A stretch of DNA of 64,000 nt from Closterium sp. NIES-65 (GCA_948144175.1 CANXME010000244.1:1606501-1670500), one strand, 5' to 3'. Positions 19,051 through 32,716 are shown, numbered from the stretch's first letter. The notes: generated by a model from the letters alone, not told the origin. A program made the numbers and translations.

Positions 19051-22000
19051 CTCCCCTTCGCTTCTGGAGTGTCGCTGATGGTGACGTGGCCTTGTCCAGT
19101 CAGCAGCATGCAGTACTCGAACTTCTGTTTTACGAGTTTCTTTGTCAAATAATCGGCTGCCATCTCGGACGTGAGACAGTAGGATAATTCGAGTTTCCCT
19201 TTCTCGATTTCGTCCTTTACGAAGAAGTATCGCAGAGCGATATGCTTCGTTCTGTTCGCGAATCCGCTTTTGTTGGCGATGCGAATTGCAGATTGGTTGT
19301 CGCAGAACAGGGTGAAGTTGGGTAACTCGGCTAACTTTGCTTCTTCCAGGAGCTCGCGAAGGTAGAGTCCTTCCTTGGTGGCTGAGCAGAGGGCGATATA
19401 TTCTTCTTCAGCTAAAGAGAGAGCGATTAGTTCCTGCTTACTCGACTGCCAGGAGATAGGCCCGATAGGCTCGAGAAGATAGACGTAGCCGGTACGAGAA
19501 CGCCTGTTATCAGAATCGCCGGCATGGTCAGCATCGACGTAGCCGATTAGTTTCGTCGTCGTAGCTTCGCCCTTGTAGTAAGTTAGGCCGATCGTCGGTG
19601 TGCTCACGAAGTAGTGCAGTGCGCGATCGAGCTCCGCCATGTGCTCAGCTTCGGGTTTCTTGAGATAGGTGGCGAGTTGACTCGCGGAGTAGGATAGATC
19701 CGGGCGACAGGTTACGGCTGCGAAGAGGAGGCAGCCTAGTTTCCTCTGGTAGTCTCGTATTCCGGCAGCCTTAAGTGGAGCGGGATTTCCTTTGCCGCTT
19801 CCTGTCGTGTGGCGGTATGGCGTGGCGATGGCGGTAGGCGTGAGAGAGAAGCGCTTGGCGATAGTGTCGGCGTATTTCTCGGCGTTGAGGTAGATAGCAT
19901 TTTCTTCTTCGCGGATGTTGAGCCCGAGATACTGGGTGACGGTGGAGGAGACGGTGAGCGTGAGGTCCTTCTGCAGCTCCCCTTCGAACCAGGTGATGAC
20001 GTCGTTGGTAGAGCCGATGTAAAGCAAGTCGTCGACATAGACGATCAGTAAGATGCAGTCAGCGCCTTTGGTGAGGCGATACATTCCTTGGTCGTGAGGC
20101 AGTTGTCGGAATCCGATGCGGGTGAGGCGGGTGTGTAGGTGCTGTTGCCACAGTCGCGGGGCTTGTTTGATTCCGTAGAGCGATTTCAGTAGTTGGCAGA
20201 CTTGGTTGGGGTTTCCGTGAGTGCCGTGTGGGAGGTCGACGAAGATGTCTGCGTCGACGGGTGCGTAGAGGAATGCGTTGGCGACATCGATCCGTCGCAG
20301 CTTCTTCTTCTTCATGGCGGCGACGGCGAGAAGAATGCGGAGAGAGGTATGTCGACTAACTGGGGCGAAGGTCTTGGTGAAGTCTCGTCCTTATTCCTGG
20401 TCGAATCCACGCACGACCCAGCGTGCTTTGAACTTCTCGATTGTGCCGTCAGCTTTCGTCTTGATGCGGAAGACCCATTTCCCGGTGAGAATGGTCTTGT
20501 TCCGTGCCACGCTTGCGGGAGCGACCTTCCAGGTGTTGCGTTCCTCCAATGCCTTTAATTCCCTGTCCATGGCTTCACGCCATTTTTCCCTGTGTTCCCC
20601 CCCCAGAGCTTGCTGAACTGTCGCAGGCTCTTTAGGAAGAGTGTTGCCGGCGGTCCCGTGGACTGCGGTGACGAGGCCAAGGATTTGTAGCCCAGTCTGT
20701 GAGTATCGAGGGAGTTCTGGATCCTCGGGATAAGCTGTTTCGTCTCCCGCTTCTGGGTCGGGGATGAAATTTGGCCCTATCCTTTCTGCTTCGTTGGTGT
20801 TGACTGTCGCAGGTGTTACGTAACCGTTGTCGGCGAAGTGGTAGAAGACTTCGGCGTTGTTACTGTCGCGAGGATTATCTTCATCCATGGGCACATCGAC
20901 GGAGCAGTACGGGAGAGGTCCGGCTTCCTCCGATGCGTTGTCGACGTTCTGTTCATCCCAGTCTGCTTCGTCTGCTGCTGAGGCGAAGGCTCGGTCACCA
21001 CGAAAGCCACCTGTGGTGTCCCGATTCTCGTGCAAGTTGGCGAGGTACGTCTGAAGGGTGAGTCGTTCGTAGAAGATCACATCACGTGCTGCTACTGTTT
21101 CTTTTGTGTGGACGTCGAAGATTCTCCACGCGTTGTAATTTTTCTCGATGCCGAGGTGTAGTCCCCATTGTGCCCGTTGTGAAAATCTTCCCGCTCGTGC
21201 TTCTGGGGGTCGGTACTGTACCATGCACCCAAATACTCGTAACATTTTTGTGCTGCCCTGCTTTCCTGTCCACAGCAGATGCGGTGATGCGTTGTTCGGG
21301 AGTGACGACGACGAAAGCAAGTTGTGCAGCATGACAGCATGGTCCATTGCTGCTGGCCACTGGTGGTTGGGTAGCCGCATGCCACGTAGTAGTTTGCGCA
21401 TGCTGTTCTGCAGGGTCCTGTTCATTCTTTCTGCAACACCCTGCTGCTGATGTGTGTAGGGAAGGGAGAGGAGTTGCTTGATCCCCCTTTCCGCCAGGTA
21501 CTGCTTGAAGCGCTGAGAGGTGTATTCGCCACCTCCGTCTGACTGGAAGCTTTTCAGCTGCGTTCCTGATTCCCTTTCTGCTACCGGTAGCCAAGCGGCG
21601 AATGCTGCGAGTGCCATGTCGCGGCTGGGTAGGTTGCGATGCCAGACGTATCGAGTGGCGGCGTCGATGAAGGTAATCGTGTAATTATAGGTTACTTGGC
21701 CTGGTTCTCGATTGTAGAGGATGTCGCTGTAGACTTTTTCGAGTGGTGCGTATGCAGGTGCGCTCGGGTTGTGGTGAGAAGAAAAAGGTCGATGTGGTAA
21801 GTCGGCCTCGGGGCAGATGAGGCAAGTCCCCCGTGCACGTTGAAGTTCTCTGCCGTCGAGTAGTAGTAGCGAGTCTTTGTCTAGCACTCCTGCTCGTATC
21901 GTATTATTTAACACCGTGTTACTTGGATGTCCTGTGCGTGCGTGCCAGATGTCTTCGGAGGCGCGGTGTCCGGGTGAACGTTGATATGCGTCGGAGTTGG

Positions 22001-24200
22001 AGTAGAAGCTGGCGACGAAGTTGGCGCTGCGGTGGACTTCTCGTTGAGTCGGGTTCAGCTGTTGTGCGGGTGTTGGTGGTGTTTCGTCGACGATGACTGG
22101 TGTCGTTGTTCCTGCTGCTGCCGATGTTGTTGCTGCTGCCGATGTTGTCTCTGCTGCTGCCGATGTTGTCTCTGCTGCTGCCGATGTTGTCTCTGCTGCT
22201 GCCGATGTTGTCTCTGCTGCTGCCGATTGTTGAATTGTTGCTAATGCTCGTGTTCGCTCTGCTTCAGGGATGGTGTGTGAGTACCAGAAGCCTCCTGGAC
22301 TGAAATCAGGATCGAGGTCCGGAGGGTGTGTCCAGTCGGTAAAGTTGACGATGGCGTCGCTGTCTGCAGTGCCCAGGTCGGGGACAAAGTCAAGAACGAA
22401 GACGTTATTCTTCAACACTGCTTTCCCGATGTAGAGGCCGCCCCTCCCGTGGTATAACTTAAATTCCTGGGTGGTGCTGTCGGCTTCCAAGTGAATCCCC
22501 TTCGCCATCAGCTGGCTAACACTCAGTAAGTTGTAACCGAGTCCTTCTGCGATGAGTACTTTTGACATGTGTAGTATAACGTTGGTCTCTCTTGATTGAA
22601 GCTGAACGACTCCTTGTCGTCTTGTGCGCAGGTTCTGGTTGTTGGCGACCGTGATGACTACTTCTCGCTGGAGTCGATGTTCGCGTTGTACGAAGCGCCC
22701 GGAGGAGCACATGTGTTGTCCGCAGCAACTATCCAAGAACCAAGTGTCTTGGCCGGACGGTTCGCTTTGAGCGATGGCGGCGTACGTCGGATTCGGCTGG
22801 AGTGATTCGTGGCGAGGCGTCCTCTTGTCGAGCTCCTCTTCTGGTGAGTAGTAGGGTGGCGACTCTGTAATGCAGGAATCGTTTATCTTTACCATGCAGT
22901 TGACGATGCTTCTTGCTCCTTGTGCAGGTTGTCCAGTTGAAGTCGTTGAAGCTTGGATCGTGGTTGTCGGACTTGCTTGCGTTGAAGCAACTTGGGAGCT
23001 TGAAGGCCGCAGTTGTCGCTGTGGTGTCGTCTGACGAGACGGGCAATGCGTGCGAGGATGGCCCGAGGTTTTGCAGATGTGGCAGAACGGAGGTACTGTT
23101 TTCACTTGCTGTTGTCGATTGTTGTTGCCGTTGTGTCGTCGCTGAGTGTGAAAAGCAAATTCTGGTGCTAAAGCTTTCTTCTTGTGTCTTTCTTCTTGCA
23201 GGTCCATGTCCTGCTGCTCAGCATGAATTTCGGCGCAGAGTGCCGCTTCGGAGATCCTCCCGTGTGCTCGTAATATGGCGCGAGTGGAGCGCCAGTGGGG
23301 GCCGAGACCGCCGATGACCACCGTGACAAAGGCGTCTTCTGAAATTGACCCGCCGCATCGAAGAAGCTTGTCGCGCAGTTCGCGGCAGCGGCTGATATAA
23401 GCCATGCCTTTCTCGCCTGGTTTCATTTCAATTGTTGTCAACTGCGCCATTAACCTGCTTTGGTTTACGCTGTCTGTTGCTTGATACAGGTTCTTCAGGT
23501 GGTTGTACGCGAGCTCCGCGGAGTTGCCGTAGCCTCGGTAAGTCCTGATGTTCTGCTGCTGGGTTGGGGTGATGTTCCTCAGCAGAATCGTGTACGCCAT
23601 CATCGATTGATATGTATACTGCTGCTTCTCATATTGTGTCCCGTTTGTCAGATATGGCAGGGACCCGTCGAAGAAGCCAAGAATCTGTGCTCCTTCCATC
23701 ATCAGTTCAAACTCGAACGACCAGGTAAAGAAATCTTTGCCGTCGAAAGGCTTTGTCGTTTGTAGTTTTAGGACGTGCGCGAATTGCGATTGGAATTGTA
23801 ACGCGTCCAATGTCCTTTCTTGTCCCGATGCAGGTTGCGGTTGCGGCATGAAACTGACGGAGCCACGTTGGGGCTCGTACGGCGCAAAGGTAGGCTGCTG
23901 TTGTTGTTTTTGCATCCCGCGTGCATAGGATGAGCCGTCGAGGCTCATCGGAGTAACATTGTTGTTGTTGTTGCTGTTGTTTGACTGCGCAGGCACTCCT
24001 TGCTGGTGTTGCTCGTAGAAGGACATGAAGGAGAAAAATTTCTCCATCATGTTTGAATCGAAGCCTGCTGGTGTTTTCGTGGACCCAGCTGCTGGTCTTG
24101 TGGTAGTGCCTTCCTCTGTCTGTAGGCCAGAGGCAGGAGGTGGAGTAGGAGTAGTGCCTGGGGAGCCGTTGGAGGAGCTCCTCTCCTTCCTTGCAGACAT
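19035..24200 (-). CDS. Copia Gag-Pol coding region of element B
   Basis: The polyprotein region reads on the minus strand from 24200 to 19035. Gag has a Ser/Gln-rich start, the conserved Gag helical domain and a CX2CX4HX4C zinc knuckle. Then come protease, integrase with an internal repeat of Ala/Thr/Glu (five copies of a 21-bp unit near 22110-22230), reverse transcriptase and RNase H. The Gag is unlike that of the other Copias here: it lacks their Gly-rich tract and has the ordinary zinc knuckle. It is nearly whole, with one break. Confidence 0.9.
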
Positions 24201-24267
24201 GTCTTCTTTCTTTGTATTTAAGTATTGAGAGAGAAAATGATCTTAAACTCTAACTGCTCTCATACCA

Positions 24268-24703
24268 TGTTGGGCTGAGAAGCCCTAGGATCTTTGTAGA
24301 GTTTAAGGACTGAGTAGGATTGTAATAGCGGAAGCGTTGTAATACAGAGTGGTTGAACCACCTTGCACTAGTATGTGAGAGCAAAGTAAGTTAGATTAAA
24401 CAAGCAAATACAAGGTTTATATAAGAGTACAAGGAATACGAATAGATAGATTTAAACCGTTTTACTGTTGCGATTCGATACAGTGCGACTCGGGCAACTG
24501 CTCAATGTCGAGTCAGTTGTGTGTCCTTGCTGTCGCGCTGTAATTGTCGAGTCAAAGGTCGCTGACCTTTGACTTTCCCGTAACCTCTAGGCGGTTACCC
24601 TAACCTCCGAGGGTTGACTCGCGATGCTTCGATTTGGGCGGCTTCGCTAGTGTCCTGAGTTTCGACACGACAGAGGCGCCTTAAGACTTATTTGATCCCA
24701 ACA
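24268..24703 (-). repeat. 5' LTR of Copia element B (436 bp)
   Basis: Same length as 18615-19050 and about 99% identical to it. Its inner edge abuts the primer-binding site (plus strand CTGCTCTCATACCA). Confidence 0.94.
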
Positions 24704-27479
24704 TATGCAACCCTAGAATTGTGTACCCCATATGGGCTACCCCACTACAGCCTACACAACATTACAATTTGACACACCCCCATAGGCAAAGTGGGGGAGA
24801 ACAAGGGGTCACAAGACCAGTCAAGCAAAGCAAAGCAAGCTCAGGGTGGATCACAAAGTCACCACACATTCCGACCACAAGTTCAAGGCCACAAAGCCAG
24901 TTCACATGCAGGAGTACATATATATATATAAAAGGCTACACAAGCAAGAGCAGGTGTATATATATGCAACAATACAAGCAAGGTCAAGAGATGAGCAAGT
25001 GAGGCAAGACAGGCACAAGACCAAGCTGAGTACAGAAACGCTGATGATCACAAGGCGCAAGTGCCTTGGTGAAGATATCAGCAGTGTTGGCCTCAGAGGC
25101 CACGTACGCAAGACGCAGCTGACCACGCTGCTGCAGCTCACGAGCAAGGAAGTAGCGAAGAGCAATGTGCTTCCTTCTGTGCTCCAGTCTCTGCTCTCGA
25201 CACAAGGCCAGCATGGCCTTGTTGTCTACGTACAACACTGGAGGAGAACGAGGCACCTCTCCAAAGTCAGACAGCAGGTAGGTGAGCCAGCGAAGCTCCT
25301 GTGCAGCCATGGCCCCGGCGTAGATCTCAGCCTCACAACTGGAGCCAAGAACAGAAGACGAGCGGGTAGCCCGCCACGAAACAGAGCCGGAACCAAGGCT
25401 GAAGGTGTAACCCTCTGACGACCGCTGCGTAGCCTGGTCGTCCGCCCAAAAAGGACCACTGGACTCCGCCCTCCAAGCACTAGCCCCATGCCCGACGTAC
25501 TACACAAGTAGCGCAACACCCTCTTCGCTGCAGCCATGTGCTCTGGTCTGTGTCTCCCAGGAGCAACATAGCGTGCAAGAATGCTAAGAGGGTATGCAAG
25601 GTCAGGTCGTGTGCAGGTCATCAGGTACATGAGGCAGCCAACAAGCTCTGGGTACGGGCCACTCGACTCTACGGACTCATCCGAAGGCAGAGCTGAGAGC
25701 GAGTGGCGAGTAGGCAGAGGAGTGGCCTGAGGCGAGGAGTACGTGAAGCCGAAGCGCTGAAGGACCTGCTGCACCATGTGTGACTGAGTCAGGGTAATGG
25801 TGCGGCGTGCTCTGTCCCGGGTGATCTGCAAGCCAAGGTAGCTGCGCAGTTCACCCAGGTCTGTGCACGTGTGTCTCTTCTGCAGCTCGGACTTCACGTG
25901 AGCGAGTCCAGCAGTGTCACCTGTGGCAAAGACCAAGTTGTCGACGTACACGAGGATGTAGAACGGCGGTAGAGAGGTGTCGGTGCGTAGAAACAGCGAC
26001 GGGTCGGCAGTAGAGGGAGCAAACTCAAGAGCCGCAAGCGTAGTCCTCAGTGTGTCGTGCCACTCACGCGGTGCCTGGCGGAGACCGTAGACTGGCCGCC
26101 GGAGGCTCCACTGGGTGCCAGGAGGAAAAGTCCCAGTGAAGCCAGGTGGGCGGCGCAGCCAGATCTCCTCGTGCAGGCTGCCTTGCAAGAAAGCAGTGCT
26201 GAAGTCAAGAGAGTGAAGCTCGTAGTCGCGCTGAGCGGCTATGTGCAGCAGCACCCGAAGAGTGGTCATCTTCGGGGTGGGAGAGAAGGTCTGAAAGTAG
26301 TCAACTCCCTGCCGCTGACTGAAGCCACGAGCCACGTACCGCGCCTTGAAGACAGGCGGGGAACCCGGCGGCCGCTTCACCCTGAAAATCCACATGCCAC
26401 TGACGATGTTCGCCCCAGGAGGGGGGACAGCGTCAACGTAGGTGCCTGTGGACTTCCAGGAAGCCATCTCTGCGTCCATAGCTGCCTACCACTGAGAGGA
26501 GTAGGGACCCTCTATCGCCTCCGCGTAAGAGCTCGGAGTCGGGATGTCAAGTGCATCCAGGTCTCCCTCAGGGGTGAGCAGTACGGACACGAGATGAGGT
26601 GAAGCAGCGGCCAAGCACTGGAACTCCTCCTGCCTGTCCTCAAGGACGTCCGTGCCAAGGGCACACTCACCTCCGACGGACGGAGGACAGACAGACTCAG
26701 ACTCAGCGTCAAGACTAGCAGCGTAGTCGAGACGACAGCGAGCAGCAAAGTCGACGAGCTCAGCAACTAGGGCAGACGCAGCAGTGGACTTGAAAGAAGG
26801 GTCAGTGACCACAGTAGCAAGGAGACGTGTGACAGTAGGACTAGCAGCACGAAGAGAGTCCGACTCAGGGTCGGCAAGAGCAGGAAGAGAAGACTCAGGA
26901 GGAGAAGGTAAAGGGGCACGCAATGGAGCAGTGGGCGAGACGCAGGCTCACGACGCTCAGCAAGACCTCAAGTGACGGAGCAGGCACTGGGGAGGTCGGC
27001 TGTAACTGTAGATGTGACGGGTCAGGCAGTGGACACTCTAAGGGAGGAGGAGGACCAGTAGAAGGCGGGAGACCAAGAACCTGCTGAAGGAGCGGAATGA
27101 AGTACGCCCGAGGCCGCGCGGCGACTCCAGACACAGCAGGGACAGAACCAGTACTCCCAGCGGTAGCACCAGCGCCAGCAGCACCTCCAGCTCCAGCACC
27201 TCCAGCAGCACCACCAGCACCCCGAGCAGCTCCAGGACCAACAGTAGTAGCCTCAGCGCCAACACCCGCAGCAGCTCTAGCTCCAGAAGTACCCGCAGGC
27301 CCAGCAGCTCCAGTACTCCCAGTACGAGCACCTTCGGGACCCGCGTCACCAGCACCCTCAGCAGCCGAAGAACCTCTAGCTCCAGCAGCACGCCTCCAGC
27401 GTCGGGCAAACCACTCACGCAGCTCCTGTGGAGAGAGTGGCTCCCGGCGAGACGAAGCACCTGGAGGACCGCCAGACAC

Positions 27480-27720
27480 AGCACCAGCAGACGCACCCCC
27501 AGGCTCAGCACCTCCGGGCTCAGTAACCCCAGGCTCAGCACCTCCAGGCGTAGCACCCCCAGGCTCAGCACCCCCAGGCATAGCACCCCCAGGCTCAGCA
27601 CCCCCAGACTCGGCCCCCCCAGGCTCAGCACCCTCAGACTCAGTACCCCCAGGCTCAGCACACACACGCTCAACACCCCCAGAGTCAGCACCCCCAGGCT
27701 CAGCACCCTCAGCAGCACCA
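27480..27720. repeat. 30-bp coding minisatellite in element A spacer
   Basis: The region between integrase and reverse transcriptase holds 15- and 30-bp units (AGGCTCAGCACCCCC) that encode Pro-Gly-Gly-Ala-Glu repeats on the minus strand. The unit length is a multiple of three, so the frame is kept as the copy number changes. Element D has the matching array at 34540-34800. Confidence 0.8.
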
Positions 27721-30539
27721 GAGTCACTAGCGACCTCGACAGGCTCGAGTGCGTCTACCTGGGACACACCTGAAGGGGACGGACCCTGAGGGGGGAGGGG
27801 GTCTACCGGAGGGGGACCTGGGACAAGGAAGAGCGGCGGCGGGGGGAGGGACGGAGTGCGGTAGGGGAAGAGGCGGTAGTAGGGGACTGACTCGTCAAAC
27901 GTGACGTCCTGGGAGGACAGAACACGGCGAGAGGTGGGGTGGTAGAACTGCCACCCTGGCGCGTCAGGGGGGAAACCCAGGAAGACGCAAGGAGAAGCAC
28001 GAGGGGACAGCTTGTCCGCAGACAAGTCGCGGACAAACGCTCGAGATCCCCAGACACGGAACGCAGACGCATCACCAACCTTCCCCGTCCACAGCAGGGC
28101 TAGGGAGGTCTCCGGCATGGAGACCCTGGGGTGAAGGTTGATCTGATGCGCCGCGTACCGAACCGCAAACGGCCACAGAAAATGGGGGGCAGCCGCATGC
28201 ATCATGGACGTACGGGCGACGTCCATGACCATGCCAACGCGGCGCTCAGCAATCCCATTTTGCTGTGGAGAGTCCGGAAGCGTGAAGGTCTGGCGGATGC
28301 CTCGTGCACGACAGTAGGCTCGCAGAAGGCCAGAGGAGAACTCTCCGCCTCTGTCAGAGTGCAGACGCAGAACAAGAAAGTCCGAGCCGAAGCTTTGCCT
28401 GAGCTGGAGACGAGCTGCGCGGATCCAGTCGATCAACACCTCAGTGACATCACCCTTGCTGCGCAAGGGGAAGACGGTGGTGTAACGCGAGTTGTCGTCA
28501 ACCACCAGCAGGAAGTAGCGCTCGTGACCCTGACCACGGACGCAGGCCGGGCCCCACACGTCCATCTGGAGGGTCTTTAGCGGGGCCTCTATCGGAGGAA
28601 ACTGGGAGGAGTGAGGGGCAGCCCGCTGGCGCCCCTCGACACAGGGGACGCAGGTAGGGCCAGGCCTCGGAGGAAGAGGAGGGAGGGACCGGGGGAGACC
28701 AGAGACAAGGACACGAGAGGCCATGCCTCGGAGACGAAGCAGGGAGGGGTGACCAAGGCGGTGGTGCTAGAGAAGAGTCTCGTGGGACAGGCGGCGACAC
28801 GAGCTGGGGGCAGACTCAGGACCAGACGTGGACGCTGCGGCAAACACCTAACCCGACGCAGCTACCTGACCAGACGTAGTGACTGAAGGAGACTTAGTGG
28901 TCAGGGTGTACAGGCTCGACCCCGGCCGACGAGTAAACGTGGCCAAGTGTCGGCCCGTCCGAGCGTCCGTGCAGTGGGTCACCCGCTAGCTCGCAGGAGT
29001 GAACTGGTGAACTCCCCCATCCTGAAGGTCAGCGCCACTCCCCAAGTTCGTAGAGAACGAGGGGAGGTAAAGACCAGACAGGGTGCCAGAGGGAGCCGCC
29101 GGACACGGGAGGACAGTGGAGAAGTGAGCAAGGACAGGATCCCCAGAGGGATCTGCCAGAGAGACCGCAACTGGCCGACCAAGCGGCGTGAGTGTGGTAC
29201 GGTCTCGAAAGAAGGAGCGAGACGCCCCCGAGTCGAGGGTGAAGGTGAGGGAGGCCGAAGCCGACTCGGTACCTGAGAGCGCGGACTCACCAGCACCTGA
29301 GGGAGCACACGCACTCGCACCTAAAGCAGCAGCCTCGCTAGCACCTAGAGCGGCAGCCTCACCAGTACCTAGAGCAGCACTCTCAATGCCCGGGTCGGGC
29401 GGGAAACACCGGTAACAGTCACCCTCATCACTAATAGACACATCATATATGGCAGCAAGAATAGCATCAAAGTCAAGATCAAAGATAGCTAACCCCGCCC
29501 TAGACAGCTCACCCCAGCGAGGGATCTCAGTGGCCTCCGGAAACTGGTGATGCCAAGCGTCCGTCAGGCGGCCAAAGCAGCGCTGGGTGGAGTGCGCACC
29601 CCCACACTGCTCACCCGCACGGTCGCCGGTGCGCAAGACGTAGGTGCACGGACCAGCACCCCCACCCCGCTGGCGAGCAGTGTACCTCTCACGGAGCTGC
29701 TGAGGGGAAGGGGGTGTCACGAGCGCGCTGTTGCTGCTGCTGGCGCTGACCACTGCCGGAGCCGACCCTCTGCGCAGCGCCACCCCGACCAGCTCCACCT
29801 CCTCCGCCACCGCCTTTTCCACCGCCGCCACCTCCGCCACCTCCGCTCCCAACGCCACCGCCACCGCCGCCTCCGCCTCCACTGCCGCCGCCGACTCCTC
29901 CTCCCCCACCTCCACTCCCACCGCCACCCCCACTCCCCTCGCCGCCTCCACCTCCACCTCCACCGCCCCCGGTAGCTCCTCCAGCGCCCCTGCCCCCCTT
30001 GCCCTTGCCAGAGCGACGCTTCCCACTAGGGGTAGATGCCGCACCGACCGACTCCAGACCAACGAGGTCAGCCGCAGCAGCAGAGGCAACAGAGGGCAAA
30101 AGAGGGGAGGGGGAACACCCCTCAAAGATGGGGGTGCGCGGGTCACCACGAGAGGTCCCTACAGCGACTATGCTCTTCTCCGCTGCTAGGAGGGCCTTCT
30201 CGAGGAGGTCAACAGTGAGATTGGTGGGACAGACTGAGAGAAAGTGGTCCGTGACGCACAGCAAGACGTGCAGCAGCATCGCGCGTGGCCCACTGTGAGC
30301 GAACAGTGGTGTCAGCATCAGCAGCAGGGGCAGGAGATGCACCAGAGGTGAGGTCAAAGAGAGAGAGTCCGTCTGCCCTATCGCACTGTAAGAAAAGCTG
30401 CAGGTCATCTATCCAGACGTCAAAGTCAATGGCCCTACCCTCAGCGTCAAAAGCGAGGACACTAGGGGTAGCCATGACAGCAGTAGACTAGCAGCGCAAA
30501 CAGTAGGGTAAGGGCAGTGCTGAGAAAGAGGCGCTGCCC

Positions 30540-31400
30540 TTACCGGACAAGGCGGCTCGGGCGGCTCGGCGATGCGGGCGGCTCGGCTGCTGAGCGGCTC
30601 GGCTTCTGGGCGGCTCGGCGGCTCGGCGGCTGGGTGGCTCTGCGGCTCGGCTGCTGGGCGGCTGGGCTGCTCGGCGGTTCGGCTACAGGGCGGCGCGGCG
30701 GTCGGCTGCTCGGCTGGGTATGGCGGCTGGGGCGGCTCAGGGGCGGGCGGCGCTGCAGTAGGCGACGGGCCGCAGGTAAGGTGGCGGGGCCGCAGGTAAG
30801 GTGGCGGGGCCACAGGTAAGGTGGCGGGGCCGCAGGTAAGGGCAGCGGGGATGCAGGTAAGGTTGCGGGGCCGCAGCAGTAGGTGACCGGGCCGCAGGTA
30901 AGGGCGGCGGGGCCGCAGATAAGTGCGGCGGGGCCGCAGCAAAGGTGACGGGGCCGCAGGGAAGGGCGGCGGGGCCGCAGGTAAGGGCGGCGGGGCTGCA
31001 GATAAGGGCGGCGGGGCCGCAGGTAAGGCGGGGCCGCAGGTAAGGCGGGGCCGCAGGTAAGGCGGGGCCGCAGGTAAGGGCGGCGGGGCCGCAGATAAGG
31101 GTGGCGGGGCCGCAGGTAAGGTGACGGGGCTGCAGCGAAGGGCGGCGGGGCTGCAGGTAAGGGTGGCGGGGCTGCAGACAAGGGCGGCGGGGCCGCAGGT
31201 AAGGTGGCGGGGCCGCAGCAGCAGGCGACGGGGCCGCAGGTAAGGGCGGCGGGGCCGTAGATAAGGGCGGCGGGGCCGCAGGTAAGGTGACGGGGCCGCA
31301 GCGAAGAGCGGCGGGGCCGCAGGTAAGGGCGTTGGGGCTGCAGATAAGGGCGGCGGGGCCGCAGGCAAGGGCGGCGCGAGGGAGGCCGCTAGGGGCGACG
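30540..31400. repeat. Tandem-repeat leader of element A
   Basis: The leader is an array of roughly 18-20 bp units of the type GGCGGGGCCGCAGGTAAG, more than 35 copies with drift, plus a shorter block of GGCGGCTCGGC-type units next to Gag. The position equals that of the arrays in G, D and E, but the unit sequence differs. Confidence 0.88.
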
Positions 31401-31553
31401 CGACGGGGCCGAAAGAGGCCTAGGACGGGCGCGACGGTAGGGAGGGCACACGAGGCGCGACTCGGGCCTAAGCGAAGCGCGCTACGGGCAGGAAAAATTT
31501 TCGACTTGGTGGGCCCTAGGAACAGTTCCCACGAGGGAACCTGCTCGATACCA

Positions 31554-31670
31554 TGAGAAGAAACGAGAATGAATGACTAAGGAATGAAAGTGATACTAGT
31601 ATGCAACCCTAGAATTGTGTACCCCATATGGGCTACCCCACTACAGCCTACACAACATTACAATTTGACA
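31554..31670 (-). repeat. 5' LTR of Copia element A (117 bp)
   Basis: On the minus strand it reads TGTCAAATTGTAATG...CGTTTCTTCTCA, followed immediately by the primer-binding site TGGTATCGAGCAGG. It matches the reassembled outline of the split 3' LTR except for one base. Confidence 0.92.
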
Positions 31671-32233
31671 GATACGGCGAAGATTCGCTACGCTGTGTCG
31701 TTGCTGCGAGGACCCGCCATGGACTGGTGGCGCGTCATCGTCACGAAGCCGGTGGACTACGCGACTCTACCGACACGGGAAGGACAAACCGGACACTCGG
31801 CGCCGTCGTATTTCGTGGAGGTGCCCCAGTATCGCACGTGGGATGCGTGGTGCGCAGGTCTGCGCCCTCGTTTCGAGCCAATCGCGGCTTCGATCATGGC
31901 GCGACAGAAGCTCGGCACTTGGTGCCAACTCGGTTCCGTCCAAGATTACACGAGCGAATTTCTAGCACTATGCGAGCAGGTGGGATATATGCACGAGAGC
32001 GAGCGCATCGACCGCTACATCGGCGGCCTGAAGCCACGAAATCCAGCTTCGCGGCGTCACCGATTTTCAAGAAATTCTCGCTATGGCGGAGAAACTTGAT
32101 TTCTTCTGCCGACCGAGACCGGGGTCCTACGGAAGCAGCCATTGGGGACATCGGCCTCGTGGGACGAACGAGGGCGCCACGATACGTGCCGTCGCCGCAA
32201 ATGCCGTTGCCGCACCGTTCAAAGGGCGCTGCT
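31671..32233 (+). CDS. Gag, middle part, of Gypsy element C
   Basis: This continues the element C Gag after Copia A. It shows the core of the Gypsy capsid domain (LLRGPAMDWWR, and a later YTSEFLALCEQVGYM segment). It ends where Copia D inserted, inside the zinc-knuckle part of Gag. Decayed. Confidence 0.75.
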
Positions 32234-32368
32234 TGTGAGAATGAGAACGAGAGAATGGTGTGATCTATGAGTGAAGCGAGTACAAATGTGAAACCCTAGT
32301 TGGGTTGTACCCCCTATGGGATACCCCACTATAGCCTACACAATAGCATAAGCTATAATGTTCTGACA
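32234..32368 (-). repeat. 3' LTR of Copia element D
   Basis: Bounded on the plus strand by TGTGAGAATG and TTCTGACA, next to the purine tract (CTATGGGGGTG on the minus strand). Confidence 0.92.
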
Positions 32369-32716
32369 CACCCCCATAGGCAAAGTGGGGGAGAACAAGG
32401 GGTCACAAGACCAGTCAAGCAAAGCAAAGCAAAGCTCAGGGTGGATCACAAAGTCACCACACATTCCGAGCACAATTTCAAAGGCCAAAAGGCCAGTTCA
32501 CATGCAAGAGCACATATATATATATATACATATATATTTATATATATACGAGGCTAAGCAAGCAAGAGCAGGAGTATATATATGTGACAGTACAAGCAAG
32601 GTCAAGAAGTGAGCAAGTGAGGCAAGACAGGCACAAGACCCAGCTGAGTGCAGAAGCGCTGATGATCACAAGGCGCAAGTGCCTTGGTGAAAACATCAGC
32701 AGTGTTGGCCTCAGAG

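Larger units (their letters stand above)
18615..24703 (-). mobile_element. Copia LTR retrotransposon B, inserted in the 3' LTR of A
   Basis: A minus-strand Copia of a different lineage, with 436-bp LTRs (5' LTR 24703-24268, 3' LTR 19050-18615) and the target duplication TATGC (18610-18614 and 24704-24708). The primer-binding site TGGTATGAGAGCAG follows the 5' LTR. Parts: Gag from 24200, with a standard CCHC zinc knuckle near 23070; protease region (near 22740-22400); integrase (about 21960-21060); reverse transcriptase (about 20500-19790); RNase H (about 19580-19110). It is nearly whole, with one break by my reading. The LTRs differ at about 4 of 436 positions, so it is young, and by position it is the latest insertion of the nest. 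Confidence 0.95.
18564..31670 (-). mobile_element. Copia LTR retrotransposon A, inserted in C and carrying B
   Basis: A minus-strand Copia of the same lineage as E. Its 5' LTR is 31670-31554. Its 3' LTR is split by element B into 24774-24709 and 18614-18564. The 5-bp target duplication GATAC flanks it (18559-18563 and 31671-31675). Internal parts from the 5' end: primer-binding site (31553 down), repetitive leader, Gag from 30475, protease (near 29250), integrase (about 28790-27870), a Pro/Gly/Glu repeat spacer, reverse transcriptase (about 26420-25680) and RNase H (to about 25015). It is broken, with about five breaks apart from the B insertion. The LTRs differ at one of 117 positions, so it is young despite the damage. 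Confidence 0.94.

Noticed and set aside
20193-24228. Many plus-strand frames across 19-24 kb
   Set aside because: They are antisense to the Gag-Pol region of Copia B and show no independent protein features.
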